Source: CAVTWS01 sp963738445
GTDB lineage: Bacteria; Actinomycetota; Acidimicrobiia; Acidimicrobiales; SHLQ01
NCBI GenBank assembly: GCA_963738445.1
Contig: CAVTWS010000023.1
Location: forward strand, 434,001 to 498,000
Length of the DNA stretch: 64,000 bases
Direction of reading: 5' to 3'
The position numbers and the translations under genes were made by a program. Of this stretch, positions 53,152 to 62,121 are shown piece by piece. Positions within the stretch are counted from its first letter, which is position 1. Each line of letters starts with the position of its first letter. Below the pieces are notes generated by a model. It worked only from the letters and a program-made list of their open reading frames with translations. It ran no database searches and had not been told where the DNA came from.

Positions 53152-55456
53152 TCAGCGGCGCAACAGGGGTCGAGGGTCGAGGGCGGCCCGTAACCTTCCC
53201 CAGCGGCTGCGGTGGGCGGCGAGCTCACCCCGGAACGTCGTGGCGTTGGTCCACGCCCGATCGATGTGTTCGGCGCCCGGCTCGCCGAGCGAGTAGAGCG
53301 TCCGGCGCACGTCGGGCACCAGTTGGCGGATCGCCGACGACTCGGGCTCGGGCACCACCGTGGCGGCCGCGGTCACGATCTCGGAGAGCGTCATCCACGG
53401 AGCGGTGCGGATGCCCGATTCGAGGAGCCCGTCCGTGCTGTCGCGCCAGGCCCCGACCAGCCGCTGGGTCGGGGTTCCACGTTGCCGGCGTGATCGTCGG
53501 CGCAGGAGCTTGGCTCCGAGGACCGCCAGGGCGTACAACGCGAGCACGAGGATGGCGATGGATGCCAGAACGACCGCGGTGCGGATCGGTCGCCCCCGCT
53601 CCTCGGGTGTCTCCACCGTGGTGTCACCCTGCTCGGGGTCGTCGACCTCGGGGGTCGGCTGCTGTTCGATCACCACGCCCCCGGCGGGAGGAGCCACGAC
53701 CTCGGTGGGGGCCTGGGTGAGACCGATGTCGGCGGGACTCGGCTCGAACGGTACCCACCCGATGCTTCCGAAACGCACTTCGGGCCACACGTGGTAGTCC
53801 TGGGTGGTCAGGTCGGTGACGGGCGAGTACACACCGTCGGCATCGGCCCGGGTGGTGCGGAGGCCGACGACGAGACGGGTCGGGATGCCTTGGCTGCGGG
53901 CGAGGACGGCGAACGCCGCCGCATGTTGCTCGGCGAGGCCCGCTCGCTCGGTGCTGAGGAAATCGAGCAGCCGACCCACGCTGTGGCCCGACGGGGCGCT
54001 CGAGATCGTGGGGAACTGCTGGAGCGCCGCCTCCAGCGCCCGTAGGCGCTCGATCGGGGTGCCGTCGCCCATCAGATCGGCGGCCAGGGGGGCGAACTGC
54101 TGAGCCACGCCAGCGGGGAGTTGGGCCAAGCGGGCAAGGTCGCCGTCGGCTGGTGTCTCGGCCTGGTTGAGCTCCTCGGCGCTCGGGGTGGGGATCAGCG
54201 AGGAGACGGAATAGGTCGTGTCCTCGAAGTCGAGATCCCTGACCAAGATGCCGTCGTCGGGGGCGTAGAGGATGTCGTCACTCGAGATCTCGATCGGGTT
54301 CCGTGCCGCCGGCAGCCACGGGGTGTCGACATCGATGAGGGTGACGGTCTGCTCGACCTCGCTCGCGTCGACGGTGATGTCATCCGGGCTGAGCCGGGAG
54401 CTCGCCTGCTCGAATTGCCCGCTCGAGGTCCACGAGGCGCCGTCGTAGGTGTCGAGGGCCACAATGGCGACGCGATCGACGAGACCGACATCGGCGGGAT
54501 CGACCATCTCGACGGTGGCCACGTCGGTCGGGGGGTCGACGGCCAGGAAACCGCGGATCTGGAAGAGCGGGTTGATGGTTTGCGAGAGGTTCACCTGCTC
54601 GGTGCGGATGTCACGCGGGTCGAACGCGTCGAACCGGTCCGGGTCGGCGGCCGCAGCGACGATGGCGGGTCCGAGGACGGCGCACAAGATGACGGCCGGG
54701 ACGCCGGTGCGCACCCGGCTCGAGACGACCACGCCGGGCGGTGGCGCATCCGGGCTCTGGGTGACGGGCGAGCGCTCGAAGACCAAATTCCGGGCTGGAG
54801 CGCACGACGACGAACAGCAATCCGCCGCCGGCGAGGAGGGCCGCCTGGACGATGGTCGACGCGTCGGTGGACGACGTCAGCGGCATGGAGAGGGCGAAGT
54901 ACACGACGGCGGGCAGGATCGGGCCGAGCACGCTGCGCGAGCGGGCCACCAGTTCCACGCCGATGACGGCAGCCAGCCACGCCGCGGCGATGGCCAGGGT
55001 GGTGGTGGGGGAGTGGACGGTGACCGGCAGGACCGCGTCGAGCGTGTCGGTCCAGCCGCCGGAGATGGCCGAGGTGAGCTCGCTGACGGTGTCGCCGGTC
55101 GGGATGCCGTTGGGCATGGTGCCGTTGAGGCTGACATAGGCGGTGACCAGGAGCCCGGCGACGAGGTAGGCGGCGGCGCGGATCGGTGCGGCGACGCGGC
55201 GCCGGTGCAGGAACAGTCCGAGGGCACCGGCGAGCGCGGTGGCGATCACCGGCCGGGCCACGAAGGACCAGGAACGGTAGAGCGGATGGAGCGCGGTGGC
55301 GGCGACGGCCGGCAGTAGGGCCGCCATCACGATCTCGAGCCCCGGTATGCGACGGTGACCGGCGAGCCTGGGCAGCGCAGACTGCGGCGTGATGCCGCGA
55401 CCGAGACGTTCCGGCGGTTCCGGCGGCGAGGGGCGGGGTGGGGCGGTGGCGGTCAT
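53152..55456 (-). CDS. Transglutaminase-like membrane protein (TgpA type) lacking catalytic Cys, one frameshift
   Basis: A reconstructed protein of about 767 residues. The N-terminal half has six or more membrane helices, then an extracytoplasmic region, a transglutaminase-like domain, a further helix (AVVLASIAILVLALYALAVLGA) and a basic cytosolic tail. The frame breaks near 54796; removing one base joins VVVRS to PARNLVFERSP. In the transglutaminase core the usual GYCEQFA reads GLAEQHAAAF, so the nucleophile Cys is Ala. The His region DYHVWPEV is kept and the Asp region reads FEPSP. It is therefore probably not a working protease or transferase. It ends a moxR–DUF58–TgpA operon and overlaps the DUF58 gene by four bases. 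Confidence 0.85.
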
Positions 55457-56593
55457 CGTTTCATCCGGTGGTTCCAGGACGATGCGAAGTCGACACCGGT
55501 GCGGGCGTTGATCACCACGGCTCCGGGGAGCTCGACGACGTTGCGGCTGGTCGGGGCGCCGAGGCGTCCGATCGTGATGTTGCGGTACCGGGCCCGCAGC
55601 GGGCCGACGGCGACGAGATCGTCGGCCGGGGCGCGACCGGTGATCACGGCGAGGGAGAACCCGCCCCGGCGCCCGCGCGCCGCCCGGGCGGTCTCGCCGA
55701 TCCCGCCTTCGTCGGAGGGTTCCAGAGCGGCCAGGCGGTCGAGGACCGAGACCCGGCCCGAGTGACTGTCGACGTCGAGGCCGCAGGTGGTCATGAGCCG
55801 ATACGGGAAGCGCCGCTGCATCGAGGCGTGGATGATGGATGCCGCGACGCTGATCGCCTCCTCGAAGGACTCCTCGTCGTGGACCTGATAGCGGGTGTCG
55901 AGGATGACCAGGGTCCGCGGCTGGTGGCTGTCGACGTTGTGGCGGACCATCAACTGGCCGGTCTTGGCCGACGAACGCCAGTGGATCAGCCGGAGGTCGT
56001 CGCCGACGACGTACTCACGCAGGTTCTGGAACGCGATGCCGCCCTCGGGCGCCTCACCACTGCTCGGGCCGTCGAGGTCGCGTATCAGGCCCGTCGGGAA
56101 GGGGTCCATCTCGTGGATCACGGGATGCACGTACAGCTTCACCGAACCGTGGTCCTCGGCGCCGCGTTGCACGAATCCGAACGGGTCGACCCGGTTGATC
56201 GCCAACGGACCGACTTGATACACGCCGCGCCGGGCCGTGGGCAGAGGTTGCATCAGCACCGTGCTGCCGTGGGGCTCGATGTCGGGCACCAGCACCGGGA
56301 TGCGTCGGTCGCCGAAGGCTTCGAAGGCGATGCCGCTCCCGATGCGGCTGCCGCTCTCGTTGGTGAGCGTGAGCTCACAATGGGCGGCGTGACCGGCGGT
56401 GACGCGTTCGGGAAGCAGCCGCCACGTGCGCGCGAACGGCTGGGCGTCGGGCCACGAACAACGCCCCCACGATCAGAGCGAGCGCCAGCGCGGCCGCCAG
56501 GGCGAGCAGCGAGCGGTAGCGAAGGATGGCGCCGACGACGGCGCAGACGAGGACGAGGCCGATGCACCCGCGACCGGTGCGGGTCAGCGACAT
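55453..56593 (-). CDS. DUF58 domain protein, one frameshift
   Basis: A membrane-anchored DUF58 protein of about 379 residues. Two N-terminal helices (GCIGLVLVCAVVGAILRYRSL, LALAAALALALIVGAL) come before a beta-domain (VTAGHAAHCELTLTNES), then the DUF58 core FQNLREYVVGDDLRLIHWRSSAKTGQLMVR and a vWA-like segment TLVILDTRYQ. The frame breaks near 56443, where one extra C in CCC separates RRPAV from the next frame; repair gives RRQPFARTWRLLPERV. It is encoded two bases after moxR. Partners of this set act in assembly or metal insertion of envelope complexes in other bacteria; the target here is unknown. Confidence 0.87.
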
Positions 56594-56595
56594 CG

Positions 56596-57603
56596 TCAGT
56601 CCGCCTGTCGTGGTACCGGCACGGCCTCGATGATCTGGTCGAGAAGGGACGTGACGGTGACGCCCTGCAACTCCGCTTCCGGGCTCACGATCAGACGATG
56701 TCCGAGCACCATGGGCGCCAGGAGCTTGATGTCCTCAGGGATCACGTAACCGCGGTCGAACGACGCGGCCAGGCTGCGCGAGGTCCGGGCGAGCGCCATG
56801 CTGCCACGAGGGCTGGCGCCCAGGCGCAACTGGGGCACTCGGCGGGTGGCCGAGGTCAGGGCGATGATGTATTCGCGGACCTTGGGGGCGATGTAGATGT
56901 CCTCGGCCATTCGAACCATCTCGAGCATGTCGCTGGCCGACAGCACCGGCTTGAGCGTGGGCCGGGACCGTTTGGTCAGGAGCTCGTCGATGATCTCCAT
57001 CTCGGCGTGGGCCGACGGGTAGCCGACACCGATCTTCATCAGGAAGCGGTCGAGCTGCGCTTCGGGCAGCGGATAGGTGCCTTCCTGCTCGATCGGGTTC
57101 TGGGTCGCGATGACCATGAACGGTTCGGGCACCCGGTGCGGCACGCCGTCGACGGTCACCTGGTGCTCCTCCATGACCTCGAGCAACGCCGACTGGGTCT
57201 TGGGTGAGGCGCGGTTGATCTCGTCGCCGAGGACCACGTTGGCGAACACGGAGCCGGGGTGGAACTCGAACCGGGAGTTCGTCTGGTTGTAGATCTGGAC
57301 GCCGGTGACGTCGGACGGGAGCAGGTCGGGGGTGAACTGGATGCGCGAGAGCGAGCCCTCGATGGACTCGGCGATGGCCTTGGCCAGCGATGTCTTGCCG
57401 ACTCCGGGGACATCTTCGACCAGGAGGTGTCCCTCCGACATCAAGCAGACTAGGGCGTAGCGGATGGCGTCGTCCTTGCCCCGGATGATCTGGCCGATGT
57501 TTCGGCTCAGCAGCTCGAAGCGCTCGGCGTACACCGCGGTCTCGATGTCGTCGGTCCATGTGCCGGTTCGGGCGCCGGTGACGGCCTGCTCATTGATGGT
57601 CAA
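56596..57603 (-). CDS. MoxR-type AAA+ ATPase
   Basis: A 335-residue AAA+ chaperone-like ATPase. Walker A is EDVPGVGKTSLAKA near residue 51, Walker B VVLGDEINRASPKTQSALLEVMEE near 112, sensor 1 ATQNPIEQEGTYPLPEAQLDRF, and the C-terminal lid has SPRGSMALARTSRS. It begins the operon with the DUF58 and TgpA-like genes, whose products it likely remodels. The start is TTG 57603, supported by CAGGAGAG six bases upstream; no ATG or GTG lies nearby in frame. Confidence 0.92.
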   Translation of the reverse strand: MTINEQAVTGARTGTWTDDIETAVYAERFELLSRNIGQIIRGKDDAIRYALVCLMSEGHLLVEDVPGVGKTSLAKAIAESIEGSLSRIQFTPDLLPSDVTGVQIYNQTNSRFEFHPGSVFANVVLGDEINRASPKTQSALLEVMEEHQVTVDGVPHRVPEPFMVIATQNPIEQEGTYPLPEAQLDRFLMKIGVGYPSAHAEMEIIDELLTKRSRPTLKPVLSASDMLEMVRMAEDIYIAPKVREYIIALTSATRRVPQLRLGASPRGSMALARTSRSLAASFDRGYVIPEDIKLLAPMVLGHRLIVSPEAELQGVTVTSLLDQIIEAVPVPRQAD

Positions 57604-57861
57604 GGTGCTCTCCTGAGCCGATCTCGAACGTCGCGGGATCCTGACGCCCACTGCCGCCGCTGTGCCCTTCGGTACGCCATGGCCGTCCGTTGAGGCATCC
57701 GCAGAAATTACCGTGAATCTCAGCCGCAAACACTGTCGCGCCCAATGAGGCTCCACCATAGGCAATCCGGCGATTCCTGACGTGTCGCCCCGGTCACGTT
57801 CCGGGCCGGGCGGACGGGCGCTGGTCACGCCGCCGGGTCCGGGCGATGCCATGATGCACCG
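57604..57861. other. Divergent promoter region moxR / tlyA
   Basis: 258 bases between divergent genes. On the plus side, CATGAT at 57850–57855 lies six bases before the tlyA GTG and resembles the leaderless -10 pattern. The moxR side has an AT-richer patch (GAAATTACCGTGAATCTC) near 57706–57723, but I cannot define a promoter. Nothing else is seen. Confidence 0.4.
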
Positions 57862-58737
57862 GTGCGACGCCGCCTCGACGTGGAGCTCGTCCGCCGCGGT
57901 CTGGCGTCGAGTCGCGCCCAGGCCCAGGAGCTGGTGGCGGCGGGTGGCGTCACCGTTCGCGGCGCGCCGACCGACAAGCCCAGCCGGCAGGTCGGCGACG
58001 ACGAGCCGATCGAGATCCTCTCCCGACCTCGTTTCGTGAGCCGTGGCGGGTTGAAGCTCGACGCAGCCCTCGATGCCTTCGGCGTCGATGTGACCGAACT
58101 CCGGGCCATCGATGTCGGCTCCTCCACCGGTGGCTTCACCGATTGCCTGATCCAGCGCGGCGCTCGGGAGGTCGTGGCCATCGATGTGGGCCGCCACCAG
58201 TTGCACGAGCGATTGCGCGCAGATGCGAAGGTGGTCGTCCACGAGCAAACATCCGTTCGGGGTCTCGATCCGGCTTCGGTCGGGGGCCCGGCCCCGTTCG
58301 TGTGCACGGATGTGTCGTTCATCTCGCTGCGCCTCATCCTGCCGGACCTGGTGGCGCTGGCCGACGACGGAGCGAACCTCGTCCTCCTGGTCAAACCGCA
58401 GTTCGAGGCCGGTCGGGCCGAGGCCGACAAGGGTCGCGGCGTCATCCGCGATCCGACGATCCACGCTCGGGTGCTGGCGGAGGTCGTCGAGTCGGCCGCG
58501 TCCGCCGGTGCGGTCATGCTCGGCCTGGATCGGTCGCCGTTGGTGGGGGCCGACGGCAACGTGGAGTTCCTGTTGCACCTCGGGGTACCCCTCGAGTCCC
58601 GCGGGTGCGCCGGTGAGGCGCCACCGCCCACTACCGTCGACGACGAGCACGTGACCGCCGCTATCCGCCGGGTGACCGAACCCGGCGAGGTCGGCGAGAT
58701 CGACGGCACCCAGGCCGGCTCCCTGGAGGCGACGTGA
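57862..58737 (+). CDS. tlyA: TlyA-family rRNA 2'-O-methyltransferase
   Basis: A 291-residue protein with an N-terminal S4 RNA-binding domain (RRRLDVELVRRGLASSRAQAQELV) and a FtsJ-like SAM methyltransferase domain: FVSRGGLKLDAAL, the SAM motif AIDVGSSTGGFTDCLIQRGA, VAIDVGRHQL, CTDVSFISLRLILP and LVKPQFEAGR. Catalytic K-D-K residues fit. TlyA methylates 16S and 23S rRNA at C1409/C1920, which affects capreomycin sensitivity. Its GTG start may be leaderless. The stop overlaps the nadK start. Confidence 0.93.
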   Translation: MRRRLDVELVRRGLASSRAQAQELVAAGGVTVRGAPTDKPSRQVGDDEPIEILSRPRFVSRGGLKLDAALDAFGVDVTELRAIDVGSSTGGFTDCLIQRGAREVVAIDVGRHQLHERLRADAKVVVHEQTSVRGLDPASVGGPAPFVCTDVSFISLRLILPDLVALADDGANLVLLVKPQFEAGRAEADKGRGVIRDPTIHARVLAEVVESAASAGAVMLGLDRSPLVGADGNVEFLLHLGVPLESRGCAGEAPPPTTVDDEHVTAAIRRVTEPGEVGEIDGTQAGSLEAT

Positions 58738-59621
58738 AGCAGTTCGGTCTCATCGTGCACGAGGGTCGCCACGACGCCTCCGCGTCGGCGGTCGAGCTGG
58801 CGGCCTGGCTCCGGGCGGAAGGCCATGGGGTGCGCGTGGCGACCGGAGACGCCGTGCCGCGGGAGCTCGCCGACGCGCGCGTCGAAGACGACGCGTTCGC
58901 GGACGGGCTCGACCTGGCGGTGAGCCTCGGCGGTGACGGCAGCATGCTGAGGGCGATCGAGTTGCTCGGGGACGGCCCGGTGCCGGTGCTCGGGGTCAAC
59001 CACGGTCAGCTCGGCTACCTGACCGAGGTGGAACCGGCCTTGGCCCGCCCGGCGATCGAGCGATGGCTCGCCGGCGACTTCCAGATCGAGTGCCGGATGA
59101 TGGTGTCGGTTCACGTCGAACCGGCCCCGAGCGGCCCCGGCGAGCGCGAGGCTCAGCTCATCTCGGCGGCGATGTCCGACCACGGGGTGAACGAGGTCGT
59201 GTTGGAACGGGCCCAGGGCGCCAGCACGATCCGGCTCGGGGTCTCGATCGACGGCGCGTTCTTCACCTCCTACGCAGCCGACGGCCTGATCGTGGCCACC
59301 CCGACCGGTTCGACGGCGTATGCGTTCTCCGCCCGCGGCCCCATCGTCGACCCCCTCCACCGGTCGCTCCAGCTGACTCCGGTGTCACCGCACATGCTGT
59401 TCGACCGCACGCTGGTGCTGGCCCCGGAATCGCAGATACGGCTCGAGGTGCAGGGCCACCGGCGCACGGCGCTGTCAGTGGACGGCCGTAGCATCGGGCT
59501 GCTGGGTGAAGGCGATGCCGTGATCTGCACGGCATCACCGCGAACGGCCCGGCTCGTGACCTTCGGCCCGCGGAGCTTCCACCAGGTGCTCAAGTACAAG
59601 TTCGGGCTCAACGACCGCTGA
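58734..59621 (+). CDS. nadK: NAD kinase
   Basis: A 295-residue enzyme phosphorylating NAD to NADP. The conserved GGDGS (LAVSLGGDGSMLRA) near residue 65 contains the catalytic Asp. VNHGQLGYLTEV, NEVVLERA and the glycine-rich TPTGSTAYAFSARGPIV segment follow. GTG 58734 overlaps the tlyA stop by four bases, matching the usual actinobacterial order tlyA-nadK-recN. Confidence 0.94.
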   Translation: MKQFGLIVHEGRHDASASAVELAAWLRAEGHGVRVATGDAVPRELADARVEDDAFADGLDLAVSLGGDGSMLRAIELLGDGPVPVLGVNHGQLGYLTEVEPALARPAIERWLAGDFQIECRMMVSVHVEPAPSGPGEREAQLISAAMSDHGVNEVVLERAQGASTIRLGVSIDGAFFTSYAADGLIVATPTGSTAYAFSARGPIVDPLHRSLQLTPVSPHMLFDRTLVLAPESQIRLEVQGHRRTALSVDGRSIGLLGEGDAVICTASPRTARLVTFGPRSFHQVLKYKFGLNDR

Positions 59622-59637
59622 CGATCTGGATGACGTG

Positions 59638-61242
59638 ATGCTTCTGGAACTCGCCGTCACCGACCTCGGGGTGATCGAACGCCTCGCGCTGCTGTTCGGG
59701 CCGGGAATGACCGCGGTCACCGGCGAGACCGGTGCCGGCAAGACCATGGTGGTGGAGGCGCTCCACCTGCTGCTCGGCGGCCGCGCCGACCCTGGTCTGG
59801 TGCGCTCCGGATCGGATGAAGCCGTCGTCGAAGGCCGCTTCTCGACCCACGAGGGCGACGAAGTCGTCGTGCGCCGGGTGATTCCCCGGACCGGACGCTC
59901 GCGGGCGTACGTGAACGGCCGGTTGGCGTCCGCGAACGAGTTGGCCGGTGCCACCGAGGTCCGGGTCGACCTCCATGGCCAACACAGCCAGCAATCCTTG
60001 TTCTCGGCCGCCACCCAACGTGAGGTGCTCGATCGTTTCGGCGGCGTCGACACCTCGGCGATGGCTGCCGCCGCCGCCGAGGTGAGCCGGTTGCGTCGGG
60101 AGCTCGATGCCATGGGGGGCGACAACCGCGCCCGCGCCCGCGAGATCGACCTGTTGCGATTCCAACTGGGCGAGCTCGATGCGGCCCAACTCACCGACGC
60201 CGACGAGGACTCCCGGCTCGACGTCGAAGAATCGGCCCTGGCTGATGCGACCGCCCACCGGGAGGCGGCGGAGTCGGCGGCGGAGTCGCTGTCGGGCGAC
60301 GGCGGAGCGCTCGATCTCCTCGGCGCCGCCCGCTCGATCCTGGGGGGACGCCTACCCTACGACGACGAGGCCGATCGTCTGGCGTCGGTCTCGGCCGAGC
60401 TCCAGGACATCGCCCGATCGGTCCGGTCGCGGGGCGAGGCGATCGTCGACGATCCCGAGGCCCTCGCCGAGCTTCGAGGCCGGCGCCAGTTGCTGAGGGA
60501 GTTGCGCCGCAAGTACGGCGAGACGCTGGCGGACGTGCTGACCTTCCAGGTCGAGACCGCCTCTCGCCTCGACGAGCTGACCTCGCACGACGAACGGGCC
60601 CGGGCCCTGGACCGGCAGCTGGAGGCAGCCGAGAAGAAGCTGGCGGAGGAGCGGGCGTCGGTGCGAGCCGCACGGGTCGCGGCCTCCGGTCGCTTCGGCG
60701 GGTCGATCACCGACCGTCTCCGCGAGCTGGCGATGCCGTCCGCGCGGGTGGTCTGCGAGGTCGACGGCCCTGACGGCGGGCAGGTCACTTTGATGCTGAG
60801 CGCCAACTCCGGCGCCGATCTCGCGCCGCTCGCCCGAGCGGCGTCGGGCGGTGAGCTGGCCCGGGCCATGCTCGCCATCCGCCTGGTCACGAGCTCCGGC
60901 CCTCCCACCCTGGTGTTCGACGAAGTCGACGCCGGAATCGGTGGCGGCGCGGCTTCGGTGGTCGGCCAGGCCCTGGCCCGGCTGGCCGACGGTCGCCAGG
61001 TGCTGGTCGTGACCCACCTCCCGCAGGTCGCCGCCTGTGCCGATCACCATGTCGCCGTCGTCAAACACGACGACGGCATCCGCACCGTCACCTCGGTCGG
61101 GGTCCTCTTGGGTGACGAACGGCTGGTGGAGTTGGCCCGCATGTTGTCGGGCTCGCCCGACAGCGACGTCGCCCATCGCCACGCCGAGGAGCTCCTGGCC
61201 ACTGCGGCGGCGGCTCGAGCGGAGGCGCCCGAGGGTGTCTGA
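59638..61242 (+). CDS. recN: DNA repair protein RecN
   Basis: A 534-residue SMC-like ATPase of double-strand break repair. Walker A is GETGAGKTMVVEAL near residue 36, with the Q-loop region VDLHGQHSQQSLF. A coiled coil occupies the middle. The ABC signature is ARAASGGELARAMLAIRLV near 400, Walker B TLVFDEVDAGIGGGAA, and VVTHLPQVAACADHH completes the site. ATG 59638 is used; the adjacent GTG 59635 is possible. It follows nadK closely. Confidence 0.93.
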   Translation: MLLELAVTDLGVIERLALLFGPGMTAVTGETGAGKTMVVEALHLLLGGRADPGLVRSGSDEAVVEGRFSTHEGDEVVVRRVIPRTGRSRAYVNGRLASANELAGATEVRVDLHGQHSQQSLFSAATQREVLDRFGGVDTSAMAAAAAEVSRLRRELDAMGGDNRARAREIDLLRFQLGELDAAQLTDADEDSRLDVEESALADATAHREAAESAAESLSGDGGALDLLGAARSILGGRLPYDDEADRLASVSAELQDIARSVRSRGEAIVDDPEALAELRGRRQLLRELRRKYGETLADVLTFQVETASRLDELTSHDERARALDRQLEAAEKKLAEERASVRAARVAASGRFGGSITDRLRELAMPSARVVCEVDGPDGGQVTLMLSANSGADLAPLARAASGGELARAMLAIRLVTSSGPPTLVFDEVDAGIGGGAASVVGQALARLADGRQVLVVTHLPQVAACADHHVAVVKHDDGIRTVTSVGVLLGDERLVELARMLSGSPDSDVAHRHAEELLATAAAARAEAPEGV

Positions 61243-61263
61243 TCAGTCCGGGGTTCGATCGAA

Positions 61264-62121
61264 TTGAGCAAGTACATCGTCGGTGCCGGATCGTCGGCCG
61301 TGGTGGCGCTCTGCGGGGTCCTGGCGATGCTGGCCTGGGTGCGAACCCGCGGCCGATGGCCGATCGTCGGAGCTCCCGGCGGGTCCGCGGCACACCGGCT
61401 CGGATGGCTGTTGAGCCCGGTGACGCTGGTCGCGATCATCGGTACGGAGGCGGTCGCCGGTCTGGCCGACCGCGTCTCGGATCGTCTGCGGCTCGATGGC
61501 GTCACCGAGACATCTCGCCGGGACACCCTGTACGTGGTCGCGATCGCCGGCGTGGTGGGCATCGTCGACGACCTCGTCGGTTCGCCGCGGCTCGGTCACG
61601 GGGCGGTCCACCGCCTGGTACGGGCCGGGGTGTGGGCGCTCGGCTTCTTCATGGTCGCCGACCAGGCCATCGGCGGGGATCGGGGGCCGCTCGCCGCGGC
61701 CGCTCTGGTCGCCGCGGTGTCGGGCGATGCCGGGGCGGAGATCGAGCGCCGCACGCCGGGGCTCGGGATCGCCGGATTCGTGCTCGCGGCGGGGGTCGCA
61801 GCGGTGCTGACCGACCGCTCGCCGCAGCTGGCCGGGCTGGCCGTGGCGCTCGGTGCCGCCGTCGTCGTGGCGGCCGCGGCGACCCGGCGGCTCGGCCTGG
61901 CCGGTGCGGGGACCGCCGGCATCGCCGGAGCTGCGCTGGCCGCGGGAGTCCTGCTCGACGGCGGCTCGGAGGGGGTGCGGGCCGCCCTGGTCGGGGCGGT
62001 GGCCGTGCTCGCGCTGACCGAGTTGTCGACACGGCTCCGGCCCGGCTGGCGGCCGGTCACGGTCGCCTCGCCCCCGCTCCACCCGGGCGGCGACCACGCA
62101 GGGTATGCTGACCTCCCGTGA
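61264..62121 (+). CDS. Multi-helix membrane protein between recN and pyrG
   Basis: A 285-residue hydrophobic protein with about eight helices. The segment AGVVGIVDDLVGSPRLGHG resembles the acidic GxxDDxxG loop of MraY/WecA/TagO-type polyprenyl-phosphate sugar-phosphate transferases, and PGGSAAHRLGW could be a degraded nucleotide loop. Other family motifs are not obvious, so it may be a diverged relative or unrelated. TTG 61264 is the only early start. Its stop overlaps the pyrG start by four bases. Confidence 0.65.
   Translation: MSKYIVGAGSSAVVALCGVLAMLAWVRTRGRWPIVGAPGGSAAHRLGWLLSPVTLVAIIGTEAVAGLADRVSDRLRLDGVTETSRRDTLYVVAIAGVVGIVDDLVGSPRLGHGAVHRLVRAGVWALGFFMVADQAIGGDRGPLAAAALVAAVSGDAGAEIERRTPGLGIAGFVLAAGVAAVLTDRSPQLAGLAVALGAAVVVAAAATRRLGLAGAGTAGIAGAALAAGVLLDGGSEGVRAALVGAVAVLALTELSTRLRPGWRPVTVASPPLHPGGDHAGYADLP
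62104..62109 (+). promoter_or_regulatory. -10 element TATGCT of leaderless pyrG promoter
   Basis: TATGCT, eight bases, GTG 62118. The hexamer lies inside the upstream membrane-protein gene, so pyrG can be transcribed on its own as well as with the operon. Confidence 0.55.
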
